A DNA stretch of 64,000 bases. It comes from Andeanibacterium sp036384795. Its GTDB lineage: Bacteria > Pseudomonadota > Alphaproteobacteria > Sphingomonadales > Sphingomonadaceae. The notes below the pieces were generated by a model. That model was not told the origin of the DNA, did not search any database, and saw only the letters and a program-made list of their open reading frames with translations. The DNA lies in the NCBI GenBank assembly GCA_036384795.1, contig DASVLP010000070.1, positions 30,466 through 94,465 of the forward strand, read 5' to 3'. The translations under genes were made by a program, and so were the position numbers. Positions 29,350-37,965 of the stretch are shown piece after piece; within the stretch, counting starts at the first letter, position 1, and each line of letters opens with the position of its first letter.

Positions 29350-29365
29350 TGTTCCACGTGAAACA
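29350..29365. promoter_or_regulatory. parS centromere site 3 (mnmG-mnmE gap)
   Basis: TGTTCCACGTGAAACA matches the consensus parS TGTTTCACGTGAAACA at 15 of 16 positions. It lies entirely in the 61-bp gap between mnmE and mnmG and abuts the mnmE stop codon. It is about 5.4 kb from the candidate oriC. Confidence 0.92.
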
Positions 29366-30640
29366 TCACTTCCCGATGCAAAAGCGGCCGAACAACGCGT
29401 CGAGCATGTCCTCGGTCGCGGCGCGCCCGGTGAGCCGATCGAATGCCAGCCGAGCCACACGCAGTTGCTCGGCGATCAGCAGCGGGTCCTGCTGTCCTTC
29501 CACTCCGTTCAAGGCATCCGCCGCGTCGCCAAGCAACGCGCGTTGCCGGGCGTTGAGCGCCGTCTCGCCCGGCTTGGGCATCGCGTCGCGCGCCCTTGCC
29601 ACCAGCGCCAGCTTGAGTTCGGTAACCCCTTCGCCCGTAACCGCCGAGACCCTGAACTTTGGGTTGGCCTTGCGCGCATGATCCGTCCGATCGATCTGCG
29701 GCTCGATCTCCCAGGCGCCGGCAGGCCCTTCGCCCTCGCTGCCGAGCCAAAGCACGACGTCGGCTCGTTCGAGCTCGTTCTTCGCTCGATCGATGCCGAT
29801 CGCTTCGACCGGGCCCGCGCCGGCTTCGCGCAAGCCGGCGGTGTCGACGAAGCTGAACGGTACGCCGCCGATCGCCACCGGCCGCACCAGGACATCGCGC
29901 GTCGTCCCCGCCGCCGGCGTGACGATGGCAGCTTCATGATCGATCAACGTATTGAATAGAGTAGATTTTCCAGCGTTCGGCGGCCCGCCGAGGGCGACTC
30001 GGAAACCCTCGCGCAAAGTCTCGGCATGTGGCGCGGCCAACTGGAGGGCGATTTCCTGTTGCAAGGCGCCGATCCGGCTCGGGAACTCGCGCGACAGGCC
30101 CGCCACATCCCCTTCATCGTCGAAGTCGAGCACCGCTTCCACCGCCGCCGACAACGCAAGCAGCCTCTCGCGCCATTTGTCGACGCGGCGCGAGAACGCC
30201 CCGCCTGCCATTTCCAGCGCAGCGCGACGCTGGAGTTCGGTTTCCGCCGCCAGCAAATCGGCGAGACCTTCCGCCTCGGCGAGATCGAGCCGGCCGTTGG
30301 CAAACGCGCGGCGGGTGAATTCGCCGGCCTCGGCCCGGCGCAAATCCCGGAGGGCTCCCAACGCCGCTTCGACCGCACCAATCACCGCGCGCCCGCCATG
30401 GAGGTGGAATTCCGCGATGTCTTCGCCGGTCGTGGTATCGGGGGCCGGAAACCACAGCACCAGCGCACGGTCGAGCAATGCCCCCTCGGCATCGCGCAGC
30501 GTGCGCAAGCTCGCCCGGCGCGGTTCGGGGCGTGCTCCGCCGAGCGCCTCCAGCGCTGCCCCGGCGCCGGGGCCACTGACCCGCAACACCGCGACGCCCG
30601 CGGGCGGCGGGCCGCTCGAAAGCGCAAAGATCGTGTCCAT
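29366..30640 (-). CDS. mnmE: tRNA modification GTPase MnmE (TrmE)
   Basis: K+-activated GTPase that with MnmG modifies U34 of tRNAs. The 424-residue product has the N-terminal tetrahydrofolate-binding domain (MDTIFALSSGPPPAGVAVLRVSGP, then EFHLHGGRAVI and AEAGEFTRRAFANGRLDL) and a central helical domain. The inserted G domain has G1 GGPPNAGKSTLFN, a K-loop/switch region ATPAAGTTRD-like TPAAGTTRDVL and G3 DTAGLREA. The C-terminal FCIGK keeps the catalytic cysteine of the C-x-G-K motif. The G4 N/TKxD motif is not obvious (NPKFRVSAVTGEG is the G5 side), and the protein is slightly shorter than the usual ~450 residues, so the G4 loop deserves a look. Confidence 0.95.
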   Translation of the reverse strand: MDTIFALSSGPPPAGVAVLRVSGPGAGAALEALGGARPEPRRASLRTLRDAEGALLDRALVLWFPAPDTTTGEDIAEFHLHGGRAVIGAVEAALGALRDLRRAEAGEFTRRAFANGRLDLAEAEGLADLLAAETELQRRAALEMAGGAFSRRVDKWRERLLALSAAVEAVLDFDDEGDVAGLSREFPSRIGALQQEIALQLAAPHAETLREGFRVALGGPPNAGKSTLFNTLIDHEAAIVTPAAGTTRDVLVRPVAIGGVPFSFVDTAGLREAGAGPVEAIGIDRAKNELERADVVLWLGSEGEGPAGAWEIEPQIDRTDHARKANPKFRVSAVTGEGVTELKLALVARARDAMPKPGETALNARQRALLGDAADALNGVEGQQDPLLIAEQLRVARLAFDRLTGRAATEDMLDALFGRFCIGK

Positions 30641-30684
30641 CGAATGCTGTTAGCGCAGAGCGCGCACCGCGTCAGCGCCGCCGA

Positions 30685-30957
30685 TCAATCCTCGTCCTCG
30701 GGATGGCGCGGCTTCGCTTTGCCGCCCCCGCTGAAGCCGCCACTGTTTTCCATGAAATTCTGGAACATCTTGAGCCCCATCTGGCCCATCGGAGCGATCT
30801 GCTTGGCAAACTCTTGCAGCTGGTCGACGTTGGAAACCCCTTTCATCGCCCTGGCGATGCCGTCGACATAAGCGGCATTGGCCTTCTCCACGTCAGGCAG
30901 TCCCATGAACCGGCGCGCCTCCTCGGGCGTGCAATCGATCTCGATCTGGACCTTCAT
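30685..30957 (-). CDS. DUF6489 family protein
   Basis: Small cytosolic protein of unknown function known from sphingomonads and relatives. The 90-residue product begins KVQIEIDCTPEEARRFMGLPDV, the family hallmark, followed by an amphipathic helical stretch rich in Met and Gln (AKQIAPMGQMGLKMFQNFMEN) and a Gly/Lys-rich acidic tail (SGGGKAKPRHPEDED). The helix could bind membranes or self-associate, like phasin-type proteins (inference). It sits 44 bases upstream of mnmE on the same strand and may be co-transcribed with it. Confidence 0.85.
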   Translation of the reverse strand: MKVQIEIDCTPEEARRFMGLPDVEKANAAYVDGIARAMKGVSNVDQLQEFAKQIAPMGQMGLKMFQNFMENSGGFSGGGKAKPRHPEDED

Positions 30958-31102
30958 CGGGCGAAACTCCCTGTTTCGTCGTTCCCCAGATGAGTTGGAC
31001 GCAACGAGCCGAGGTTACAAGCCCGTTTCAAATCCTTGGCAAATCACGCTGCAACGCCATACGCTGACAAGAAGCCGATTCCGCTCGAGAGGATTCCCCA
31101 CC

Positions 31103-31801
31103 ATGCCCACCAACATCACGATCCCCGCGCTCGACGGCGAAGGCGCGGTCCCGGCCTACTGCGCCCGCGCCCAGGCGGGCCCACGCGCCGCGATCGTCGT
31201 CATTCCGGAAATCTTCGGCGTGAACGAGGGCATCAAGGCGAAATGCGACGCCTGGGCCGATCTCGGCTATCTCGCGCTCGCGCCGGACATCTTCTGGCGC
31301 TTCGCTCCGGGGGTCGAGCTCGACCCGGATGTCGAGGCTGAGTTCAACCAAGCCATTGCCAACATGCAGCAATTCTCCGCCGACGACGGCGTGAAGGACA
31401 TCGAAGCCTGCATCAAGTTCATCCGCGGCGAGCAACACGTCGCGAAAGTCGGCGTGGTCGGCTTCTGCCTCGGCGGGCGCCTCGCCTACATGGCCGCCGC
31501 GCGCACCGACGCGGATGCGAGCGTCGGCTACTACGGAGTCATGATCGACCAGATGCTGGGCGAAGCGCATGCCATCGCGCGGCCGCTGCTGCTGCACGTG
31601 CCCACGGCGGATCATTTCGTTGGCCCGGACGCGCAGAAGGCGATGCACGAGGCGCTCGATCCGCATCCACGGGTCACGCTCTACGACTATCCGGGGCTCG
31701 ACCACGGCTTTGCCGCCAGCTCGGGCAGCCGCAGGAACGAGGAAGGCGCGCGGCTGGCCGACCGGCGCACCGAGGAGTTCTTCGCGGAAAACCTGGGGTA
31801 A
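31103..31801 (+). CDS. Dienelactone hydrolase family protein
   Basis: Alpha/beta hydrolase of the dienelactone hydrolase family (cysteine nucleophile), substrate unknown. The 232-residue product has VVIPEIFGVNEGIK (oxyanion region), the nucleophile elbow GFCLGGRLAY with Cys in place of Ser, the acid region HVPTADHFV and the catalytic His in GLDHGFA, so the Cys-Asp-His triad is complete. The ATG at 31103 has GAGAGG upstream; the longer frame to 30878 overlaps DUF6489 antisense. It is the only plus-strand gene in the otherwise minus-strand block between parB and hemE, so it opposes the fork predicted from oriC and looks inserted into a conserved gene order. Confidence 0.92.
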   Translation: MPTNITIPALDGEGAVPAYCARAQAGPRAAIVVIPEIFGVNEGIKAKCDAWADLGYLALAPDIFWRFAPGVELDPDVEAEFNQAIANMQQFSADDGVKDIEACIKFIRGEQHVAKVGVVGFCLGGRLAYMAAARTDADASVGYYGVMIDQMLGEAHAIARPLLLHVPTADHFVGPDAQKAMHEALDPHPRVTLYDYPGLDHGFAASSGSRRNEEGARLADRRTEEFFAENLG

Positions 31802-31822
31802 GGGCGGCGCGGAGCCGCCCTT
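31800..31822. terminator. Bidirectional hairpin between the hydrolase gene and rho
   Basis: A perfect 9-bp stem AAGGGCGGC / GCCGCCCTT with a 5-nt loop begins in the hydrolase stop codon and ends 3 bases before the rho stop. There is no U tract on either strand, so intrinsic termination would be weak, but it is the only structure separating two convergent genes. Confidence 0.55.
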
Positions 31823-31825
31823 GCC

Positions 31826-33082
<1,257 letters not shown>

Positions 33083-33236
33083 GATTGGTATTCCAATGGG
33101 AAATCAGGTGGATGCCGGCAGGTCGAGGGGCTTGGGGAAAGCGGACCTTGCCGCCACGGATGGCGGCCTCAGCCGGATGCAGTTGATGTAGGCGCGAGGT
33201 GCGCGCGCGTCAATTCGGGAATCGGCGCGGTTGCGA

Positions 33237-33662
33237 TCAGAAGGGCTTCACCACCGCCAGAATCACGATCACCGCCACGGCGATGCCCGGGACTTCGTTC
33301 AACAGTCGCAGGGTCTTACCCGTCAGCGTGCGTTCGCCCCGCGCAAGCTTTTTCGCATAGCCCACCAGCCAGCCGTGATAGCCGCTGAGCAGCAGCACGA
33401 AGAGCAGCTTGAGCTGGAGCCATCCCGCGGCGAACGCACCGCTCTGCCACGCAAGCAACGCGCCCAGCACCCAGACGACGACGATCGAGGGGTTGAGGAT
33501 GATCTTGACCAGCTTGCGTTCGCGCTCAATCCAGCGCGCGTTTTCAGCGGAATCGGCGGGTGCTTCCTGGTGATAGACGAACAGCCGCGGCAGCATGAAC
33601 AGCCCGGCCATCCAGAAGATCACGAAGATGATGTGTCCGGCCTTCAGCCAATAATAGATCAT
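33237..33662 (-). CDS. hemJ: Protoporphyrinogen oxidase HemJ (CopD family membrane protein)
   Basis: Oxygen-independent-lineage oxidation of protoporphyrinogen IX to protoporphyrin IX in the inner membrane. The 141-residue product has about four transmembrane helices. It keeps the conserved His of helix 1 (WLKAGHIIFVIFWMAGLF), the LPRLFVYH segment, WIERERKLVKIILNP, and the Lys of QLKLLFVLLLSGYHGW. The ATG at 33662 has an AGGAA ribosome binding site and fits the family; ATG 33680 would add 6 residues. Assignment is supported by its place between hemE and rho, the same order as in other alphaproteobacteria that lack hemG/hemY. Confidence 0.88.
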   Translation of the reverse strand: MIYYWLKAGHIIFVIFWMAGLFMLPRLFVYHQEAPADSAENARWIERERKLVKIILNPSIVVVWVLGALLAWQSGAFAAGWLQLKLLFVLLLSGYHGWLVGYAKKLARGERTLTGKTLRLLNEVPGIAVAVIVILAVVKPF

Positions 33663-33711
33663 GCCCAGCGCTTCCTGCATGACGCGGCTCTATCGCAAGC
33701 GCGCGCGAAAT

Positions 33712-34737
33712 TCACCCCTGCCAGCTTCGAATCCGCTCGACCAGCCGCGCGACGTGCTCGATCGGAGTATGCTGGCCGATCCCGTGACCGAGGTTGAACA
33801 CATGCGGGCGATCGGCGAAAGCATCGAGAATCCGGCCCGCCTGCCGCTCGAGCCCGGCCCCGCCAGCAAGCAGCAGCAACGGATCGAGATTGCCTTGCAC
33901 GGGCAGGCCCGCCGGCAGCGTGCGGGCGGCCCACACAGGGTCGATCGTCTCGTCGAGCCCGATTGCGTCCGCTCCGGTTTCCCGCGCATAGGCAACCAGC
34001 TTCTCGCCCGCGCCCTTCGGAAAGCCGATCACCGGCACGCCTGGATGGCGCTCGCGGATCCGCCGCACGATCTCGGCCGTCGGGGCGATCACCCAGCGTT
34101 CGAACTCGGTGGGCGCCAGGCTGCCCGCCCAGCTGTCGAACACCTGCACCGCCTCGGCTCCGGCCGCGATCTGGCCCGAAAGGTAGTCGACGGTGACTTC
34201 CACGATTGCCGCGACGATGGCGGCGAACGCGGCCGGATCGCGATAGGCGATCTCGCGCGTGACGTGCTGGTCGCGGCTGCCTTCGCCCGCGACCATGTAA
34301 GTCGCCACGGTCCACGGCGCGCCGGCAAACCCGAGCAACGTCTGGGCCCTACCGAGCTCGGCTTTGACCAGCCGCACGGTCTCGTAGATCGGCGCCAACC
34401 GTGCGGGCACCGCGTTCAGCTCGGCCAGCGAACGATCGACCAGCCGCGGCGACAGCCGAGGACCTTCGCCTTCGAGAAACGCGAGGCCCTGCCCCATCGC
34501 ATGAGGCACGATCAGGATGTCGGAAAACAGGATCGCCCCGTCGAACCCGAACCGCCGCAACGGCTGGAGAGTGATCTCGGCCGCCGCCGGGCTGTCGTAC
34601 ACCAGCTCCAGGAACCCGCCCTTGCTCGCGCGCAGCTCGCGATATTCGGGCAGATAGCGGCCCGCCTGGCGCATCAGCCAGAGCGGGCGGGGCTTCACAT
34701 TGGCGCCGTGCAGCGTGTCGAGCAGGGGTCCGGGCAT
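33712..34737 (-). CDS. hemE: Uroporphyrinogen decarboxylase
   Basis: Decarboxylates uroporphyrinogen III to coproporphyrinogen III. The 341-residue product has the N-terminal signature RPLWLMRQAGRYLPEYRELR, SDILIVPHAMGQGL with the conserved Asp, GFAGAPWTVATYMV, VFDSWAGSL and the C-terminal FNLGHGIGQHTPIEHV. Length is typical. It is the first gene to the left of the candidate oriC, as hemE is in Caulobacter, and reads away from it; hemJ follows 49 bases downstream. Transcription must start inside or next to the origin region, where the AT-rich tract 34751-34790 could also supply the promoter. Confidence 0.97.
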   Translation of the reverse strand: MPGPLLDTLHGANVKPRPLWLMRQAGRYLPEYRELRASKGGFLELVYDSPAAAEITLQPLRRFGFDGAILFSDILIVPHAMGQGLAFLEGEGPRLSPRLVDRSLAELNAVPARLAPIYETVRLVKAELGRAQTLLGFAGAPWTVATYMVAGEGSRDQHVTREIAYRDPAAFAAIVAAIVEVTVDYLSGQIAAGAEAVQVFDSWAGSLAPTEFERWVIAPTAEIVRRIRERHPGVPVIGFPKGAGEKLVAYARETGADAIGLDETIDPVWAARTLPAGLPVQGNLDPLLLLAGGAGLERQAGRILDAFADRPHVFNLGHGIGQHTPIEHVARLVERIRSWQG

Positions 34738-34803
34738 CGCGCGAAGGGTTCAATCCAATAAAATAAATGATTCTAAGATAAGGATTATGTGTTCTGTTGG
34801 CCC

Positions 34804-34812
34804 TGTGGAAAG
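34804..34812 (-). promoter_or_regulatory. DnaA-box-like nonamer
   Basis: TGTGGAAAG on the plus strand is a 7/9 match to the complement of TTATCCACA, adjacent to the AT-rich tract of the candidate origin. Confidence 0.45.
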
Positions 34813-34940
34813 CGGGGACAGCGCGCCCTTGCCCGAATTCTCCCGCCGTGAACAGGTCTCGCCGCGATCCGACTCGTGCTCGCGGCCGGTCAAGCGGAAG
34901 CTTTCCCCGTTGTCCCCCACCTGTCGAAAACCCGCCCGGC

Positions 34941-34949
34941 CTGTCCACA
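34941..34949 (+). promoter_or_regulatory. DnaA-box-like nonamer
   Basis: CTGTCCACA, 7/9 match to TTATCCACA; the TCCACA core is intact. Confidence 0.5.
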
Positions 34950-35033
34950 GCGTGCCGGCCGACGCGCGGGTAACGGGGAGCGAATGTCCCATCGAACTTG
35001 TCCGGCAAAAGCTCCCGTGGTTTATGCCGGCAA

Positions 35034-35042
35034 TTGTCCACA
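35034..35042 (+). promoter_or_regulatory. DnaA box (best match in the candidate origin)
   Basis: TTGTCCACA, 8/9 match to TTATCCACA. It lies 29 bases upstream of the start codon of the PPDK-regulator gene, so DnaA binding here could also affect that gene's expression. Confidence 0.65.
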
Positions 35043-35070
35043 AGCGACGGAACGCTCGTCACCTCCCGCG

Positions 35071-35898
35071 ATGACCCGACTTCACCTTCATCTGCTCTCG
35101 GACTCGACCGGCGAAACGCTCGAGATGATCGCCAAGGCCGCGCTCGCGCAGTTCGACGGGGCCGAGGTGATCCGGCATTTCTGGCCGATGGTCCGCTCGC
35201 AGCAGCACCTTGACCGGATTTTCGCCGAGCTTTCCACCAATCCGGGCCTGGTGCTCTACACCCTGGTCAATCCGGAGATCCGCCGGCGGCTGGCGGATCA
35301 TTGCCGCGCGCTCGGGCTTCCGGCGGTCGACGCGCTCGACCAGGTCACGCTCGCGCTCGAAAGCCAGCTCGGCCAGCAGGCGCACGGCCGCCCCGGCCGG
35401 CAGCATACGATGGACGAGGCTTATTTTGCACGCGTCGACGCGATCCATTTCACCATCGCGCACGACGACGGGGTGCTGTGGGAAGATTGGGAAGAAGCCG
35501 ATATCGTGCTCGCGGGCGTGTCGCGCACGTCGAAGACCCCGACCAGCATCTACCTCGCCAATCGCGGCTACCGGGTCGCCAACATCCCCCTGGTGATGGA
35601 AAGCCCGCCGCATTCCTCGCTGTTCGGCTTGCGCCATCCGCTGGTGGTCGGGCTGACGACCGCGCCCAAGCGGTTGATCGAAATCCGCCGCAACCGGCTG
35701 CTGTCGCTCAACCAGACCACCGAGACGTCGTACGTCGACGAGGAGCGGGTGGAGAAAGAAGTCCAGTTCGCGCGGCGGATTTTCTCGGACAACGGCTGGC
35801 CGGTGATCGACGTGACCCGGCGCTCGATCGAGGAGACCGCCGCGGCGATCATCCGGTTGATCACCGAGCATGAGCCGGCGACAGGAGAAGCGGCGTGA
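35071..35898 (+). CDS. Pyruvate, water/phosphate dikinase regulatory protein (DUF299 family)
   Basis: Bifunctional ADP-dependent kinase / Pi-dependent pyrophosphorylase that switches PEP synthase or pyruvate phosphate dikinase on and off. The 275-residue product has the N-terminal HLHLLSDSTGETLEMIAKAALAQF hallmark, RPGRQHTMDEAYFARVDAI, the nucleotide-binding P-loop-like GVSRTSKTPTSIYLANRGYR with VANIPLV, and VGLTTAPKRLIEIRRNRL. The first ATG giving a family-like N-terminus is 35071; the longer frame crosses the origin region. Start of the rightward operon: maf overlaps its stop as GTGA. This is the gene that borders the origin in Caulobacter as well. Confidence 0.94.
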   Translation: MTRLHLHLLSDSTGETLEMIAKAALAQFDGAEVIRHFWPMVRSQQHLDRIFAELSTNPGLVLYTLVNPEIRRRLADHCRALGLPAVDALDQVTLALESQLGQQAHGRPGRQHTMDEAYFARVDAIHFTIAHDDGVLWEDWEEADIVLAGVSRTSKTPTSIYLANRGYRVANIPLVMESPPHSSLFGLRHPLVVGLTTAPKRLIEIRRNRLLSLNQTTETSYVDEERVEKEVQFARRIFSDNGWPVIDVTRRSIEETAAAIIRLITEHEPATGEAA

Positions 35899-36473
35899 TC
35901 GTGCTGGCCTCGAAAAGCGCGTCGCGAAGGACGATGCTCGGTGCCGCGGGGGTCGAATTCGAAGCGCGCCCGGCCTCGATCGATGAGCGCGCGCTCGAGG
36001 CGAGCTTGGGCGATGCCCATCCGGCCGACGTCGCGCTCGCTCTCGCCGAGGCGAAGGCCCTCTCGGTCGAAGGCCGCGGGCGGCCGGTGCTCGGAAGCGA
36101 TTCGGTGGTCTCGGTCGAGGGGGTACGGTTCAACAAGCCGGCCAGCCGGGCGCAGGCGGCCGAGCACCTGCGGTTCTTCTCGGGCAAGACGATGGAATTG
36201 CACTCGGCCGCGGCGATCGCGCTCGGCGGGCATCTGCGCTGGATGCACGTTGCGGTTGCGCGGCTTGAAGTGCGCGATCTGTCGGAAGATTTCATCGAAC
36301 GCTATCTTCTCGCCGAATGGCCCGAAGTGAGCCAATGCGTCGGCGTGTTTCGCATCGAGGCGCTCGGGGTCCAGCTGTTCGAGAGCATCGACGGCGACAT
36401 GTTCACGGTCCTCGGCATGCCGCTATTGCCGGTGCTCGGCGCGTTGCGCGAGCTCGAGGAACTGCCGGTGTGA
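35895..36473 (+). CDS. maf: Maf family nucleotide pyrophosphatase
   Basis: House-cleaning nucleoside triphosphate pyrophosphatase acting on modified or non-canonical nucleotides. The 192-residue product begins IVLASKSASRRTML (the S-x-S-x-R-R signature), has LAEAKALSV, the metal-binding GSDSVVSV, FNKPASRAQAAEHLRFFSGKTMELHSA and WPEVSQCVGVFRIE. This is the Maf-1-like version in alphaproteobacteria; its exact substrate is not visible. Start is GTG at 35895, overlapping the upstream TGA; its own TGA overlaps the aroE GTG. Part of the tightly coupled operon from 35071 to 37917. Confidence 0.93.
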   Translation: MIVLASKSASRRTMLGAAGVEFEARPASIDERALEASLGDAHPADVALALAEAKALSVEGRGRPVLGSDSVVSVEGVRFNKPASRAQAAEHLRFFSGKTMELHSAAAIALGGHLRWMHVAVARLEVRDLSEDFIERYLLAEWPEVSQCVGVFRIEALGVQLFESIDGDMFTVLGMPLLPVLGALRELEELPV

Positions 36474-37330
36474 CCCAGACTTACGCCGAAGTGATCGGCG
36501 ACCCGATCACGCAATCGAAATCTCCGGCGATCCACCATTACTGGCTCGAAAAGCTCGGAACCGATGTCGAATATCGCGCCGAACATGTAACCTCGAGTCA
36601 GCTTGAGAGTTATGTTGAATCGCGCCGTAACGATGCCGAATGGCGCGGTTGCAATGTGACGATGCCGCATAAACAGGCGGTGATCGCTTTCCTCGACCGG
36701 CTCGACCCGCTCGCCGCCCGGATCGGTGCGGTCAACACGATCGTGCGCGAGGCCGACGGTGCTGTTACGGGTTACAACACCGATGTCGGAGGCTTCCTCG
36801 AGCCGCTTCGGGGCTTGCTCGAGCGCCGGCATTTGTTCCGCATGGCGCGCGTGCTCGGTACCGGGGGGGCCGCCCGGGCGATCGTTGCCGCGCTTGCGCA
36901 AGAGCATTTCGTGATCGTGCTCGCCGGCCGCGACCCGGCAAAGGCGCGCGCGCTGCTCGACGAACTCGATCCGGGCGGCGAGCATCACGCCGCCTCGCTC
37001 GACCATTTCGCCGGGTCCACCGACTTTGCGTTCGACGACCGCGCCGGCTGCCTCGACCTCGTGGTCAACGCGAGCCCGCTCGGGATGGCCGGGCAGCCGC
37101 CGCTGGCGCTGGATTTCAGCCATGTCCCGCCCGGCAGCGTGGTTTACGATATCGTCACCCACCCGGCGGATACCGAATTGCTCAAGGCCGCGCGTGCCGC
37201 GGGATTTCGCACCATCGACGGACTTTCGATGCTGATCGGGCAAGCCGCGGCGGCATTCGAGAAATTCTTCGGCCGAGCGCCGCCGCGCGAGCCGGGCGAC
37301 GCGGAACTGCGCGAGCGGCTGACGGCATGA
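36470..37330 (+). CDS. aroE: Shikimate dehydrogenase
   Basis: NADPH-dependent reduction of 3-dehydroshikimate in aromatic amino acid synthesis. The 286-residue product has the substrate-binding VIGDPITQSKSPAIHH, the catalytic Lys in NVTMPHKQAVIA, VNTIVREADGAVTGYNTDVGGF, the NADP Rossmann motif LGTGGAARAIVAAL, LVVNASPLGM and the C-terminal DGLSMLIGQAAAAFEKF. The GTG at 36470 overlaps the maf stop (GTGA), which decides the start; the longer frame from 36317 lies inside maf. The stop overlaps the coaE start (ATGA). Confidence 0.96.
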   Translation: MTQTYAEVIGDPITQSKSPAIHHYWLEKLGTDVEYRAEHVTSSQLESYVESRRNDAEWRGCNVTMPHKQAVIAFLDRLDPLAARIGAVNTIVREADGAVTGYNTDVGGFLEPLRGLLERRHLFRMARVLGTGGAARAIVAALAQEHFVIVLAGRDPAKARALLDELDPGGEHHAASLDHFAGSTDFAFDDRAGCLDLVVNASPLGMAGQPPLALDFSHVPPGSVVYDIVTHPADTELLKAARAAGFRTIDGLSMLIGQAAAAFEKFFGRAPPREPGDAELRERLTA

Positions 37331-37917
37331 GCCGTCCGTTCATCCTCGGCCTCACCGGGTCGATCGGAATGGGCAAGTCGACGGTGGCGCAGATGTTTCG
37401 CGAGCTCGGCGTGCCGGTGTTCGATGCCGATGCCGAGGTGCGCCGCCTCCAGGGGCCGGGCGGCGCGCTGCTGCCCGCGATCGAAGCCGCGTTCCCGGGC
37501 ACGACCGGTCCGCACGGCGTCGACCGCGACGAGCTCGGCAGGATCGCGTTCCACGATTCTTCGGCGATGGCGCGGCTCGAAGGAATCGTCCACCCGGCCG
37601 TTGCGGCGGGGCGCCGGGCGTTCCTGATCGAGCACGCCGGCCGGGCGCTGGTCGTGTTCGATATTCCGCTGTTGTTCGAGAAGGGCGGCGCCGACGAGGT
37701 CGACGCGGTGGCCGTGGTTTCGGCGGCACCGGAGATCCAGCGCGAGCGGGTGCTGGCGCGGCCGGGGATGTCCCCCGAACGGTTTGCCGCCGTCCTCGCG
37801 CGCCAATTGCCCGATGCCGAAAAGCGCGTGCGCGCGGATTACGTGATCGACACGGGCGTCGCGCTCGAAGAAACCCGCCGCGCTGTCACCGCGCTCGTCG
37901 AAAATCTGACGAGATGA
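37327..37917 (+). CDS. coaE: Dephospho-CoA kinase
   Basis: Last step of coenzyme A synthesis: phosphorylation of dephospho-CoA at the 3'-hydroxyl. The 196-residue product has the P-loop ILGLTGSIGMGKSTVAQMF, the CoA-domain DADAEVRRL, GIVHPAVAAG, FDIPLLFEKGGADEVDAVAVVSA and the lid region RQLPDAEKRVRADYVIDT. Length is typical. The ATG overlaps the aroE stop. It is the end of the overlapping run; dnaQ follows after 48 bases. Confidence 0.96.
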   Translation: MSRPFILGLTGSIGMGKSTVAQMFRELGVPVFDADAEVRRLQGPGGALLPAIEAAFPGTTGPHGVDRDELGRIAFHDSSAMARLEGIVHPAVAAGRRAFLIEHAGRALVVFDIPLLFEKGGADEVDAVAVVSAAPEIQRERVLARPGMSPERFAAVLARQLPDAEKRVRADYVIDTGVALEETRRAVTALVENLTR

Positions 37918-37965
37918 CGCCCCACCCACTTGCCAGCACCTTGCGCTGATTCGATATTGCCGACG

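Larger units (their letters stand above)
34738..35070. other. Candidate chromosomal replication origin (oriC) between hemE and the PPDK-regulator gene
   Basis: A 333-bp non-coding gap, the longest in the window. It holds an AT-rich tract (about 34751-34790, with AATAAAATAAATG and AAGGATTATG) that would serve as unwinding element. DnaA-box-like nonamers lie at 35034 (TTGTCCACA, 8/9 to TTATCCACA), 34941 (CTGTCCACA, 7/9) and 34804 (reverse, 7/9), with weaker TTGTCC sites at 34910 and 34998. There are two GANTC (CcrM-type) sites, at 34769 and 34871. Synteny is the main argument: Caulobacter Cori lies beside hemE, with maf-aroE-coaE-dnaQ on the other side and parS/parAB a few kilobases away, exactly as here. 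Genes diverge from this gap. Confidence 0.8.

Noticed and set aside
33150..33167. Small GCCGCC/GGCGGC hairpin in the rho leader as a regulatory switch
   Set aside because: Only a 6-bp stem with no U tract or anti-structure; in GC-rich DNA such stems are common by chance.
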